A stretch of 64,000 nucleotides of DNA, from NCBI RefSeq assembly GCF_029894125.1, contig NZ_JARXYZ010000005.1, positions 124,001 to 188,000 on the forward strand, in the 5' to 3' direction. Source of the DNA: Kitasatospora sp. MAA19 (GTDB lineage Bacteria > Actinomycetota > Actinomycetes > Streptomycetales > Streptomycetaceae). Every line of letters begins with the position of its first letter. Position 1 is the stretch's first letter. Positions 35,943 through 44,507 of the stretch are shown here, in pieces. The notes under the pieces are model-generated. The model was given only the letters and a program-made list of their open reading frames with translations, did no database searches and was not told the origin of the DNA. Made by a program: the position numbers and the translations under genes.

Positions 35943-36771
35943 TTTCGTGCTCCTCAGCCGCCGACAGGATCAGGGCAAGGGACGCCTCCGGCGACAACGC
36001 GGCGGCCCGTACCAGATCGTAGGACCGGTGACATCTGGCCACCAACCGAGAATCGTCCAGGAGTTGACCTGCGTGAGGCCCCTCGCTATACGCGAGCGGC
36101 GGCGCATCGGCGAAGGTCATCAGGCATAGCAAGCCTTCAAGTAGCGCGTGCGCCCCAGCCTCGTACGTGACCACTTGGATGATCACACGACGGCGGATCA
36201 TCAGATCAGCAAGGTGCCGCAGCTGAGCTGCAGAAATACTGCGAGTGCCAACGACGCGCCGCAAAACAGCTTCGTCCAGGATGTACCACAGCTCTGGCCC
36301 CGTTGAGCCGGTGACGGCATGGGCACGCTCCAACCGCGCCGCAACCAGCTGCGCCAACTCTTCATCTGTGCGAGTCGGTTCAGCCCCCAGGAAGATGGCA
36401 TGGGCGTACTCCGGGGTCTGCAACACTCCGGGCACAATGAGGGCGGCGAACTCACTGATGGTCAGTGCCTGGCTCTCGTATTCCTTTGCATGCTTGAAGT
36501 AGTCAGGAAATCGCGAGAAGTCCAACAGCGCGTGCAGCCGCTCCAACACGCCACCTGTAGAGAGCGCCTCGTCGATCCGCTTGGACAGGTCGAGCTGCGG
36601 CACCCTCACCGCCGTCTCCAACTGTCCGATGTACCCGCCTGACACGAACACCAGCGCCCCGAGCTTCTCCTGCGACATGCGCGGGACGACCGCCTCACGC
36701 AGTCGGCGCAGCTCTGAGGCGTAGTACTCACGTGGGGTCATTCCTCCGAGGAGGACTTCCGGCCTGGGCAT
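35905..36771 (-). CDS. XRE-family regulator with DUF5753 domain (WhiJ-like)
   Basis: A 288-residue protein. Residues 20-70 form an XRE helix-turn-helix (RRLREAVVPRMSQEKLGALVFVSGGYIGQLETAVRVP). The C-terminal DUF5753 domain starts near FPDYFKHAKEYESQALTISEFAALIVPGVLQTPEYAHAIF. ATG 36771 has GGGAGAG four bases upstream. Base composition is visibly less GC-rich than in neighbouring genes, suggesting separate ancestry or relaxed codon use. It pairs with the DUF397 gene; together they resemble the WhiJ-type modules that influence development. Confidence 0.92.
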   Translation of the reverse strand: MPRPEVLLGGMTPREYYASELRRLREAVVPRMSQEKLGALVFVSGGYIGQLETAVRVPQLDLSKRIDEALSTGGVLERLHALLDFSRFPDYFKHAKEYESQALTISEFAALIVPGVLQTPEYAHAIFLGAEPTRTDEELAQLVAARLERAHAVTGSTGPELWYILDEAVLRRVVGTRSISAAQLRHLADLMIRRRVIIQVVTYEAGAHALLEGLLCLMTFADAPPLAYSEGPHAGQLLDDSRLVARCHRSYDLVRAAALSPEASLALILSAAEEHENAQARPAVRPVA

Positions 36772-36881
36772 CGGGCTCTCCCAATCCTTACACGCAACAA
36801 GCTGTAACCAGTTGGCTTCACAGCGTAGCTCCGCACCAGCAATCTGGAGACCCAAACGTAAAACTCACCAGGAGCAGCGCC

Positions 36882-37259
36882 ATGGCTTCCATGCTCAGAA
36901 GAATCACCGCCGAGGACCGCCGCGAGGCCGCCGACGCCCTCGACGACCTCAAGGCGACCCTCGCCTATGCCGGCACCCAACTCCCCTCCCCCGGGATCGA
37001 CTGGCAGTGCGCCTCCGTCACCGGCATCGTCCTCATCGACCTCGGCGCCGCTCCGACCTCCGTCGTCGTCCAGATCGTCGACGTCCTGCGCGCCGGTGTC
37101 CGCGCCCGTCGCGAGCAGGCCGACCAGCAGCCGTGGTACCCCGCCGTCGGTGCGACCGTCACGCTCCACGCGCCCGGCGGAGCGCCCCTCGCCGCCAAAG
37201 TCGTGGGTACGAACGAGAAACTGATCACCGTGCGGCTCGACAGCTGGCTCACCCCGTGA
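36882..37259 (+). CDS. Small conserved hypothetical protein, divergent from the XRE/DUF397 pair
   Basis: A 125-residue protein starting MASMLRRITAEDRREAADALDDLKATLAYAG, with AGGAG upstream of ATG 36882. The N-terminal amphipathic helix is followed by GIDWQCASVTGIVLIDLGAAPTSVVVQIVDVLRAG and a C-terminal beta-like VGATVTLHAPGGAPLAAKVVGTNEKLITVRLD. I do not recognise the family; the type occurs beside XRE/DUF397 modules in Streptomyces. Its GTGA end overlaps the next small gene. Confidence 0.65.
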   Translation: MASMLRRITAEDRREAADALDDLKATLAYAGTQLPSPGIDWQCASVTGIVLIDLGAAPTSVVVQIVDVLRAGVRARREQADQQPWYPAVGATVTLHAPGGAPLAAKVVGTNEKLITVRLDSWLTP

Positions 37260-37378
37260 GGCCCGCCACCACCGCCCTCGACGCCCTCGTCTACGACAGT
37301 CGCACCGGGCAACTCGCCGACCGGCTTGAGGCACGCGTCGCCCTGACCAGCCCGGCGCTGGAGCACTCCACCTGCTGA
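37256..37378 (+). CDS. 40-residue hypothetical protein, translationally coupled
   Basis: GTG 37256 overlaps the TGA of the preceding gene (GTGA). The 40-residue product begins MRPATTALDALVYDSRTG and continues with a charged helix to HSTC. The 4-base overlap, third-position G/C bias and a protein-like composition support translation. No family is recognised. It may form a complex with the 125-residue protein. Confidence 0.45.
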   Translation: MRPATTALDALVYDSRTGQLADRLEARVALTSPALEHSTC

Positions 37379-37485
37379 CGCATCATCAGCATGCGTCCGG
37401 GAATCGGGTGATCCCGGGACGGCAGGGCCGACCGGTGGAATGCTGTGGCACAGCTCGACCACCACAAGCACCCGGGGAGCCACCC

Positions 37486-38187
37486 ATGCCACTGTTCGGC
37501 AGCCGCAAGAACCTTCCGAGGCCGCTGTGCGACGAGCACGGCCCATGCCAGGCGCTGGCCAGGATCTCGGTCTTCGAGGTCCGGGACCGGCTGCGGCTCC
37601 TGATCACCAGGAGCCGCGGCCTGGGGCCCGATCCGATGGCGCGGCAGATCGACGACGAGCTGTCGGTCGTCCTCTGCGTGGACGCCGGCAAGCGGGCCGG
37701 CAAGACCGAGGCCCTGTCGATAGCCGAACACGCCGCCGACCAGTGGAGCATCAGCCGGGCCGAGCTGTGGGAGCGGGCCTTCGCGAACCTGGCCACCGAG
37801 CAACTCAACCGGCAGGTCTTCGACGCGTCCAACGGCGACACCATCCACACCGTCAACGGGACGGGGGCCTGGCCCGGCGCCGCCCACGCCCTGCGCCTGG
37901 AGCACGCCCTGGGCGGGGGCATCGAGCTGCCCCACGGCGCCCTGGTCGCCCTGCCGACGAACAACGCGCTCTGCGCGGTCCCGATCCGTACCAGCCTGTC
38001 GCTGAACGCCATCCGCTTCCTGATCGACCTGTCGAAGGAGCTCGCGGCCGGCGACCCGGCCCCGTTGACGCCGTCGCTCTTCTGGTACCGGGACGGCTGG
38101 ATCGAGAACCTCAACGTCGGCTCGAACGGCATGATGCGGGTGTCGACCCGCTTTCGGGACATGGCGAACGCCCTGCCCGCCGGCTGA
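37486..38187 (+). CDS. Hypothetical protein, weakly DUF1444-like
   Basis: A 233-residue protein starting MPLFGSRKNLPRPLCDEHGPC, with GGAG upstream of ATG 37486. The arrangement ELWERAFANLATEQ, a predicted central beta-sheet, then LPHGALVALPTNNALCAVPI loosely follows the pattern of DUF1444 proteins. The match is too weak for a firm assignment. No signal or membrane segment is present. Confidence 0.5.
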   Translation: MPLFGSRKNLPRPLCDEHGPCQALARISVFEVRDRLRLLITRSRGLGPDPMARQIDDELSVVLCVDAGKRAGKTEALSIAEHAADQWSISRAELWERAFANLATEQLNRQVFDASNGDTIHTVNGTGAWPGAAHALRLEHALGGGIELPHGALVALPTNNALCAVPIRTSLSLNAIRFLIDLSKELAAGDPAPLTPSLFWYRDGWIENLNVGSNGMMRVSTRFRDMANALPAG

Positions 38188-38247
38188 CCCCACCGGCCAC
38201 CGAAAACCCGCTGGCTCGACAGCCCCCCTTTGCGTCAGAATGACGAT

Positions 38248-38826
38248 ATGAGTGAGATGCATGTGGGGGACCCTGCCGACGTCCGTAGCCGGGAGGAGTT
38301 GGCGGCGCTGGTGGCCGCCGGGGTGCGGCCGAAGTGGGTGATGTTCTGGGGGCACACCGAGCGGAAAGGCGGGGGGACCCGGCAGGAGTGCCTGAGCCAG
38401 TGGTGGCCCGGGGAGTTCACCGTCGACGGGGTGGCCTACGCGTCCGCCGAGCACTGGATGATGGCGGGGAAGGCCCGGATGTTCGGGGACGAGGCCATCG
38501 AGCAGCGGGTGTTGAGGGCCAGGACGCCGGCCGAGGCGAAGAAGCTGGGGCGGCTGGTCATGGGGTTCGACGAGGGCACCTGAACCGCCGGCCGCTTCGA
38601 GCTGGTCGTCGAGGGGAACGTCGCGAAGTTCGGGCAGGACAAGGCGCTGCGCGCGTACCTGCTGGGCACCGGCGACCGCGTCCTGGTCGAGGCCAGCCCG
38701 GTGGACCGGATCTGGGGCATCGGGCTGGCGGCGGACGACATCCGCGCGGAACGACCCGACGAGTGGCGGGGGTTGAACCTGCTCGGCTTCGCCCTGATGG
38801 AGGCGCGGACGCGGCTGGCCGCATGA
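38248..38826 (+). pseudogene. NADAR-family gene interrupted by one in-frame TGA
   Basis: The frame from ATG 38248 encodes 111 residues and stops at TGA 38581-38583, then continues without a shift for another 80 codons to TGA 38824-38826. Both parts match the NADAR (YbiA-like) family: PKWVMFWGHTER, SQWWPGEFTVDG, SAEHWMMAGKARMFGD before the stop, and GNVAKFGQDKALRAYLLGTGDRVLVEASPVDRIWGIGLAADD after it. Homologues have Trp at the interrupted position (T/V-W-x-A-x-R-F-E), so a TGG-to-TGA change explains the break. NADAR enzymes hydrolyse ADP-ribosyl N-glycosidic bonds. Confidence 0.85.
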
Positions 38827-38898
38827 GGGTGGTCGTCCCGCTGCGGAGCGCGACCGGCGCACTTCTCGCAACGACCGCCGTCTGCGCGCTCCTTGACA

Positions 38899-38916
38899 CC
38901 AGTCGCGCACGACTGG
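38899..38916 (+). terminator. Small hairpin after the NADAR gene
   Basis: CCAGTCG (38899-38905) pairs with CGACTGG (38910-38916) with a 4-base loop. It is short, but lies 73 bp past the final stop of the NADAR frame and is followed by a pyrimidine-rich stretch. Confidence 0.4.
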
Positions 38917-38998
38917 ACGTGCTCCCTTAACTCCCCCGCCATATGACAACACCAGGATGTCCCGCAGTCAGGGGCGAGATGGACGGGGTGGGGCGATC

Positions 38999-40072
38999 AT
39001 GCGCATGGGGCCGACGGCACAACCCGCAGACCGAGACCCGGAGGGCGAGCAACAGGCGTACGAACTCCGGGCGGAGCTGGACGAGTTACTCCGCGCGAGC
39101 CGCTACGCGAGCCAGCGGGAGCGGCGGTTGAACGAGGCGATCCGGGCGGCGCCGGGCCGCCAGCGGCCGGACGGGGACCTGCTGCGACAGCTGGCGCAGG
39201 CACGCACCCTGCGCGAGGGCCTGGGCGCCCGCTGCCTCCAACTGAGCGACCAGCTGGAGGCGTTGGAGAACCGGCTCAGGCACCGGCAGTCGCCCGAGGA
39301 GCCGATGGCCCAGGCACCGCCGCCCCCGGCCCGCCCCGACATCGGCGCCCTCGCCGAGCGGGTGTCGGCCCTGCACCGCGCCGGCGCCTTCACCGAGGCG
39401 ACGGAGCTGCTGTCCCGGGCGGCCACCGGCCTCGATCCGGCGGACGCCGCGCTGCTGGTCGGCATGCTCTCCCGGCGCGGCCCGACCGGCGCGTCCCTCC
39501 AGTTGGCCAGGAGTGCCGCGCGGTGCGCCCCGGACCAGGCGGTGGCGATGCTGGCGCAGTTGCGCGAGCTGGGGCTGGCGGAGGAGGCGGCGGAGCTGTT
39601 CCACGCGTTCTGGGGCTATCCGGCGTCGGTGCTGCCCGCCCTGCTGGCGGCGCTGGAGCGGGCCGGGCAGAGCGCGGACGGCGCGACGCTGCTGTGGGAG
39701 TGGGGTTCGGCGCCGACGCCGGAGGTGACGGCGCTGGCGACCGGCCTTCAGCGCACGGGTCGGCACGCCGACGTGCGGACGCTGCTGCGCCAGGCGGCCG
39801 GCCGGCCGACGGCGGATCTGGCCGCGCTGGCGACGGACCTGCCGGCCGAACTCGCGACCGTCCTGCTGCACGAGCTGGCGGCCCTGCGCCCGCCGGTGGA
39901 ACTGGTCCGACTGGCGGCCGCGTTGGACACCAGCCCGGAGCTGTACGGGCAGTTGCTCGCCGCGCTGCTCGCCGACGGCGCCCGGCACCGGACGACCCTC
40001 GCCGCCCTGCGCAGCGCCGGCCTGCCGACCGAGCCGGCGGCGGCCCCCCGGTCCCGCTGGGGCAGACGGTAG
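38999..40072 (+). CDS. Hypothetical protein with coiled coil and helical repeats
   Basis: About 357 residues. After a short leader, residues 15-90 form a charged heptad-rich coiled coil (RAELDELLRASRYASQRERRLNEAIRAA...LRQLAQARTLREGLGARCLQLSDQLEALENRL). After a Pro linker come tandem helical pairs (ALAERVSALHRAGAFTEATELLSRAA, AVAMLAQLRELGLAEEAAELFHAF, LLAALERAGQSADGATLLWEW) resembling TPR/PPR-type solenoids seen in large Streptomyces hypothetical proteins. A scaffold role is inferred only. The downstream terminator is shared with the convergent glyS. Confidence 0.55.
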   Translation: MRMGPTAQPADRDPEGEQQAYELRAELDELLRASRYASQRERRLNEAIRAAPGRQRPDGDLLRQLAQARTLREGLGARCLQLSDQLEALENRLRHRQSPEEPMAQAPPPPARPDIGALAERVSALHRAGAFTEATELLSRAATGLDPADAALLVGMLSRRGPTGASLQLARSAARCAPDQAVAMLAQLRELGLAEEAAELFHAFWGYPASVLPALLAALERAGQSADGATLLWEWGSAPTPEVTALATGLQRTGRHADVRTLLRQAAGRPTADLAALATDLPAELATVLLHELAALRPPVELVRLAAALDTSPELYGQLLAALLADGARHRTTLAALRSAGLPTEPAAAPRSRWGRR

Positions 40073-40114
40073 CGCCGGCCGGTGAGCAGCGGGCGGAACC
40101 GCCGGGAACACGCA

Positions 40115-40159
40115 GGAGCCCCCGCCCGCCCCGAACGGACAGGGGCGAACGAGGGCTCC
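40115..40159. terminator. Bidirectional hairpin between the helical-repeat gene and glyS
   Basis: GGAGCCC (40115-40121) pairs with GGGCTCC (40153-40159), and the interior contains a further CGCCCC/GGGGCG pairing. It sits between two convergent genes and can serve both. Confidence 0.7.
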
Positions 40160-40176
40160 CGCAGAGCGAAGCGGGC

Positions 40177-41559
40177 TCAGCAGCCGATCAGCCGCGCCGC
40201 CAGGTACGCCTTGACCTGGTCGAGCGAGACGCGCTCCTGCGACATGGTGTCGCGGTCGCGGACGGTCACCGCGTTGTCCTCAAGGGTGTCGAAGTCGACG
40301 GTGACGCAGAACGGCGTGCCGATCTCGTCCTGGCGGCGGTAGCGCTTGCCGATGGCGCCGGCGTCGTCGAACTCGACGTTCCACGCGGTGCGCAGGTCGG
40401 CGGCCAGGCCGCGGGCCTTCGGGGAGAGGTCGGCGTTGCGCGACAGCGGCAGGACGGCGACCTTGACCGGGGCCAGGCGCGGGTCGAGCCGCATGCCGAC
40501 GCGCTTCTCCATGACGCCCTTGGCGTTGGGCGCCTCGTCCTCGAAGTAGGCGTCGATCAGGAAGGCCAGCATGGCGCGGTTGAGGCCGGCCGCCGGCTCG
40601 ATGACGTACGGGAAGTACCGCTCGCCGGACTCCTGGTCGAAGTACTTGAGGTCCTGGCCGGACGCCTCGCTGTGCACCCGCAGGTCGTAGTCGGTGCGGT
40701 TGGCGACGCCCTCCAGCTCGGAGAACTCGCTGCCGCCGAAGTTGAAGCGGTACTCGATGTCCACCGTGCGCTTGGCGTAGTGGGAGAGCTTCTCCTTCGG
40801 GTGCTCGAAGAAGCGCATGTTCTCGGTGCGCAGGCCGAGGCCGACGTACCAGTCCCAGCGCTGCTGGAGCCAGTACTCGTGCCACTGCTCGTCCTCGCCC
40901 GGCTTGACGAAGAACTCCATCTCCATCTGCTCGAACTCGCGGGTGCGGAAGATGAAGTTGCCGGGGGTGATCTCGTTGCGGAAGCTCTTGCCGGTCTGGG
41001 CGATGCCGAACGGCGGCTTCTTGCGCGACGTGGTCTGGACGGCCTTGAAGTTGGTGAAGATGCCCTGGGCGGTCTCGGGGCGGAGGAAGGCCAGGCCACT
41101 GGCCTCCTCGGTGACGCCGAGGTGGGTCTTCAGCATGCCCGAGAAGTCCTTGGGCTCGGTGAACTGGCCCTTGGTGCCGCAGTCGGGGCAGTTGACGTCC
41201 TTGAGGCCGTTCGGCGGCGGGAAGCCATGCTTGGCCTCGTACTTCTCCTCCAGGTGGTCGGCCCGGTGGCGCTTGTGGCAGGAGAGGCACTCGGTCAGCG
41301 GGTCGTTGAAGGTGGCGACGTGGCCGGAGGCCTCCCACACCTCGCGCGCGAGGATCACCGACGAGTCGAGTCCGACGACGTCCTCACGGGCCTGGACCAT
41401 CGCGCGCCACCACTGGCGCTTGATGTTCTCCTTGAGTTCGACGCCCAGCGGCCCGTAGTCCCAGGCGGCACGAGTGCCGCCGTAGATCTCGCTGCAGGGG
41501 TAGACGAAGCCACGGCGCTTGCTCAGGCTGACGATCGTGTCGATCTTGTCGGCGGCCAC
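40177..41559 (-). CDS. glyS: Glycyl-tRNA synthetase (class II, alpha2 type)
   Basis: A 460-residue enzyme charging tRNA-Gly. It starts [39 protein letters not shown], with class II motif 1. A zinc-knuckle insertion follows ([12 protein letters not shown]...CPDCGTKG), then motif 2 ([25 protein letters not shown]), the anticodon-binding domain ([21 protein letters not shown]) and the C-terminal [11 protein letters not shown]. The GTG at 41559 follows GAGAGC; the longer upstream frame has no family match. It diverges from the zinc operon. Confidence 0.95.
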   Translation of the reverse strand: MAADKIDTIVSLSKRRGFVYPCSEIYGGTRAAWDYGPLGVELKENIKRQWWRAMVQAREDVVGLDSSVILAREVWEASGHVATFNDPLTECLSCHKRHRADHLEEKYEAKHGFPPPNGLKDVNCPDCGTKGQFTEPKDFSGMLKTHLGVTEEASGLAFLRPETAQGIFTNFKAVQTTSRKKPPFGIAQTGKSFRNEITPGNFIFRTREFEQMEMEFFVKPGEDEQWHEYWLQQRWDWYVGLGLRTENMRFFEHPKEKLSHYAKRTVDIEYRFNFGGSEFSELEGVANRTDYDLRVHSEASGQDLKYFDQESGERYFPYVIEPAAGLNRAMLAFLIDAYFEDEAPNAKGVMEKRVGMRLDPRLAPVKVAVLPLSRNADLSPKARGLAADLRTAWNVEFDDAGAIGKRYRRQDEIGTPFCVTVDFDTLEDNAVTVRDRDTMSQERVSLDQVKAYLAARLIGC

Positions 41560-41713
41560 AGTGCTCTCTTCAGTACGTACGGCACGGTCAGGGCACGGCT
41601 GGTTGCGCGTACCCGAATACCTCAGGTTACCGGCCATACGGGTACGGGGTTCAAATCGGTATCGTCCGGCCGACCCCACCCATCGCCATCTGCCGTTCAC
41701 CCATCCGAGTGAG

Positions 41714-41751
41714 TTGACAATCATTTCCACTTGAGATGAGAATGATTGTCA
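41714..41751 (+). promoter_or_regulatory. znuA promoter overlapped by two Zur boxes
   Basis: TTGACA (41714-41719) is a perfect -35. An 18-bp spacer leads to GAGAAT (41738-41743) as -10. A 15-bp 7-1-7 palindrome TGAGAATGATTGTCA (41737-41751) of the Fur/Zur type covers the -10 and the expected start site, and a second, weaker copy TGACAATCATTTCCA (41715-41729) covers the -35. Zinc-loaded Zur binding here would block the promoter. The zur gene is in the same operon, which implies autoregulation. Confidence 0.8.
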
Positions 41752-42725
41752 TGATGATCGGACGACGTGCCCGCAGCTCCATAGCCCTCGCCGCCACCGG
41801 CCTCGCCGCCTCCCTCGCCCTCACCGCCTGCGGAGGCAGCAGCAGCGCCCAGAGCGCCGACGGCAAGCTGAAGGTAGTCGCCTCCTTCTACCCGATGGAA
41901 TACCTCGCCCAGCAGATCGGCAAGGACCACGTCGCGGTCACCGACCTCACCGCGGCCGGCGTCGAGCCGCACGACCTGGAGCTCACCGCCAAGCAGGTCG
42001 CCACCGTCCAGAAGGCCGACGCGGTCCTCTACCTCAAGGGCCTGCAGCCCACCGTCGACCAGGCGGTCGCCCAGTCCTCCAGCAAGCACAAGATCGACGC
42101 CACCGCCGCCAGCCCGCTGGTCGACCACCACCTCGACGAGGGCGCCGCCGAGGCCGACGGCCACCAGCACGAGGGCCCGGCCGGCGATCCGCACATCTGG
42201 CTCGACCCGACCCGCTACGCGGCCATCGCCAAGAGCGTCGGCGACGAGTTCGCCAAGGCCGACCCGGCCCACGCCGACGACTACCGCAAGAACACCGACG
42301 ACCTGGTCGGCCGGCTGACCACCCTGGACCAGGAGTTCCGGGACGGCCTGAAGGACGCCAAGTCCAAGACCTTCGTCACCAGCCACGCCGCCTTCGGCTA
42401 CCTCGCCGACCACTACGGCCTCACCCAGGTCGCCATCAACGGCGTCGACCCCGAGTCCGAGCCCACCCCGGCCCGCCTCGCCGAGGTGCAGAAGGCCGCC
42501 AAGGACAACGGCGTCACCACGATCTTCTTCGAGACCCTGGTCAGCCCCAAGCTCGCCGACACCGTCGCCAAGGACCTCGGCCTCAAGACCGCCGTCCTGG
42601 ACCCGCTGGAGGGCGTCAAGGACCCCTCCAAGGACGACTACCTCTCGGTCATGAAGCAGAACCTGGCCAACCTCCAGACCGCCCTCGGCGCGAGCGCCCC
42701 CAGCACCCCTGCCACCACCAGCTGA
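41751..42725 (+). CDS. znuA: Zinc ABC transporter substrate-binding lipoprotein
   Basis: About 324 residues, cluster A-I binding protein for zinc. The signal peptide ends in LALTACGG (lipobox with Cys). Zinc-ligand histidines are seen in VEPHDLELT, in the His/acid-rich loop DHHLDEGAAEADGHQHEG, in DPHIWLDP and in FVTSHAAFGY, with a final acidic ligand in the LVSPKLADT/DPLEG region. The frame also has ATGs at 41736 and 41742, but these lie inside the promoter. ATG 41751 or 41754 matches the predicted transcription start, so the mRNA is probably leaderless. Confidence 0.92.
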   Translation: MMIGRRARSSIALAATGLAASLALTACGGSSSAQSADGKLKVVASFYPMEYLAQQIGKDHVAVTDLTAAGVEPHDLELTAKQVATVQKADAVLYLKGLQPTVDQAVAQSSSKHKIDATAASPLVDHHLDEGAAEADGHQHEGPAGDPHIWLDPTRYAAIAKSVGDEFAKADPAHADDYRKNTDDLVGRLTTLDQEFRDGLKDAKSKTFVTSHAAFGYLADHYGLTQVAINGVDPESEPTPARLAEVQKAAKDNGVTTIFFETLVSPKLADTVAKDLGLKTAVLDPLEGVKDPSKDDYLSVMKQNLANLQTALGASAPSTPATTS

Positions 42726-42742
42726 CGGGACGACAGCACACC

Positions 42743-43507
42743 ATGACCCACCCGATACCCCCGGCCGTCCGCCTCCGCGACGCCGTCGCCTCGCGCGGCG
42801 GTCGGCCGGTGCTGCGCGGCGTCGACCTCACCGTCCAACCCGGCGAGGTGGTCGCCCTGCTCGGCGCCAACGGCTCCGGCAAGTCCACCACCGTCAAGGC
42901 CGTGATCGGCGCCGTCCCGCTGGAGCAGGGCGCGCTGGAACTGTTCGGCGTCCCGTACGCGGGGTTCCGCGCCTGGCACCGGATCGGGTACGTCCCGCAG
43001 CGCACCACCGCCGCCTCCGGAGTCCCGGCCACCGTGCGCGAGGTGGTCTCCACCGGACGGCTGCCGCAGCACCGGCTGCTGCCGTTCCGCCGCCGGGACC
43101 GCGCGGCGGTGGACCGCGCGCTGGCCGCCGTCGGCATGCTGGAGCGGGCCGGGGACGGCGTCGCCGACCTGTCCGGCGGCCAGCAGCAGCGGGTGCTGAT
43201 CGCCCGCGCCCTGGTCGGCACCCCCGACCTGCTGATCATGGACGAGCCGATGGCCGGCGTGGACGCCGCCAGCCAGCAGGTGCTCGCGGACACCCTGCGC
43301 GCCGAGGTCGCCCGCGGCGCCGCCGTCCTGCTCGTGCTGCACGAACTCGGGCCGCTGGAGCCGCTGATCGACCGCGCCGTGGTGCTGCGGGACGGCTGCG
43401 TCGCGCACGACGGACCGCCCGTGCCCAACACCGGCCTGCACGCGCTGCCCGGCCACGACCACGTCCACCCGCACGCCGACCACACCCCGCCGAGGCTGCT
43501 CGCATGA
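42743..43507 (+). CDS. znuC: Zinc ABC transporter ATP-binding protein
   Basis: A 254-residue ABC ATPase. Walker A is GANGSGKST (41-49), the Q-loop lies in YVPQRTT, the signature is LSGGQ (143-147), Walker B is LLIMDEP and the H-loop lies in LVLHELG. The C-terminus is His-rich (HALPGHDHVHPHADH), common in zinc uptake ATPases. It starts 17 bp after znuA and its stop overlaps the start of znuB by 4 bp. Confidence 0.93.
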   Translation: MTHPIPPAVRLRDAVASRGGRPVLRGVDLTVQPGEVVALLGANGSGKSTTVKAVIGAVPLEQGALELFGVPYAGFRAWHRIGYVPQRTTAASGVPATVREVVSTGRLPQHRLLPFRRRDRAAVDRALAAVGMLERAGDGVADLSGGQQQRVLIARALVGTPDLLIMDEPMAGVDAASQQVLADTLRAEVARGAAVLLVLHELGPLEPLIDRAVVLRDGCVAHDGPPVPNTGLHALPGHDHVHPHADHTPPRLLA

Positions 43508-44472
43508 CCGAGATGCTCTCCTACGACTTCATGCAGCGCGCCCTGCTCGCCGCCGTCCTGGTCGGGATCACCGCCCCGGCCGTCGGCATCTACCTGGTGC
43601 AGCGCCGGCAGGCCCTGATGGGCGACGGCATGGGGCACGTCGCGATGACCGGCGTCGGCCTCGGCTTCATCTTCCAGACCAGCCCGGTCTGGATGGCCGT
43701 GCTGGTCTGCGTGCTGGGCGCCGTCACCATGGAACTGGTCCGCTCGCGCGGCAACCAGCGCGGCGACATCGCCCTGGCGATGCTCTTCTACGGCGGCATG
43801 GCCTGCGGCAAGCTGCTCGTCTCGCTCTCCGCCCAGGCCGGCGCGGGCTCGCTGGAGAGCTACCTGTGGGGCTCCATCCTCACCGTCGCCCCCGCCGACC
43901 TGATCACCATCGCGGTGCTCGGCACGGTGGTCGTCGCGGTCACCGTCGGCCTGCGCCGCCAGCTCTTCGCGATCTGCCAGGACGAGGACTTCGCCCGGGT
44001 CACCGGGCTGCCGGTGCGCACGCTCAACCTGCTGCTCGCGGTGATGGCCGCGGTCACCGTCACCGTCGCGATGCGGGTGGTCGGGCTGCTGCTGGTCAGC
44101 GCCCTGATGGTGGTCCCGGTGGTCGCCGCCCAGCAGCTCACCCGGTCCTTCGCCGCCACCCAGGCGGCCTCGATCGCGCTCGGCGTGGTGGTCTCGCTGG
44201 CCGGCGTCACCGGCTCCTACCACCTCAACGTGCCCTCCGGCCCGGCCATCGTGCTGCTCGCCATCGCGGTCTTCGCCGTGTTCAGCCTGCTCGCCGCACC
44301 ACTCGCCCGACGGCGCCACCGCGCCGCCACCGACCCGGGGCCGAAGGTCTGCGACGTCGAACTGCCGGAGCGGATCCCGGGGCAGGTCCCGAAGCGGAAC
44401 GCGGAGCAACTCCCGGGACAGGGTTCGTCCGACGCGACCACTCCGGAGCGGGGGGCAGGGCTGGCACAATGA
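43504..44472 (+). CDS. znuB: Zinc ABC transporter permease
   Basis: A 322-residue membrane protein of the ABC-3 family with about eight hydrophobic segments. MQRALLAAVLVGITAPAVGIYLVQRRQALMGDGMGHVAMTGVGLG is the canonical N-terminal block, and GNQRGDIALAMLFYGGMA and LMVVPVVAAQQL follow. The last 45 residues are a hydrophilic tail beyond the usual family end. The ATG lies within the znuC stop (ATGA), and the next gene, zur, follows closely, so all four form one operon. Confidence 0.93.
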   Translation: MTEMLSYDFMQRALLAAVLVGITAPAVGIYLVQRRQALMGDGMGHVAMTGVGLGFIFQTSPVWMAVLVCVLGAVTMELVRSRGNQRGDIALAMLFYGGMACGKLLVSLSAQAGAGSLESYLWGSILTVAPADLITIAVLGTVVVAVTVGLRRQLFAICQDEDFARVTGLPVRTLNLLLAVMAAVTVTVAMRVVGLLLVSALMVVPVVAAQQLTRSFAATQAASIALGVVVSLAGVTGSYHLNVPSGPAIVLLAIAVFAVFSLLAAPLARRRHRAATDPGPKVCDVELPERIPGQVPKRNAEQLPGQGSSDATTPERGAGLAQ

Positions 44473-44507
44473 GGTGCGAGACGCCCACCACCCCAGGAGG
44501 ACCCACG

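Noticed and set aside
38581..38583. Selenocysteine as explanation of the TGA in the NADAR gene
   Set aside because: Homologues have Trp, not Cys, at this site, and no SECIS-like hairpin directly follows.
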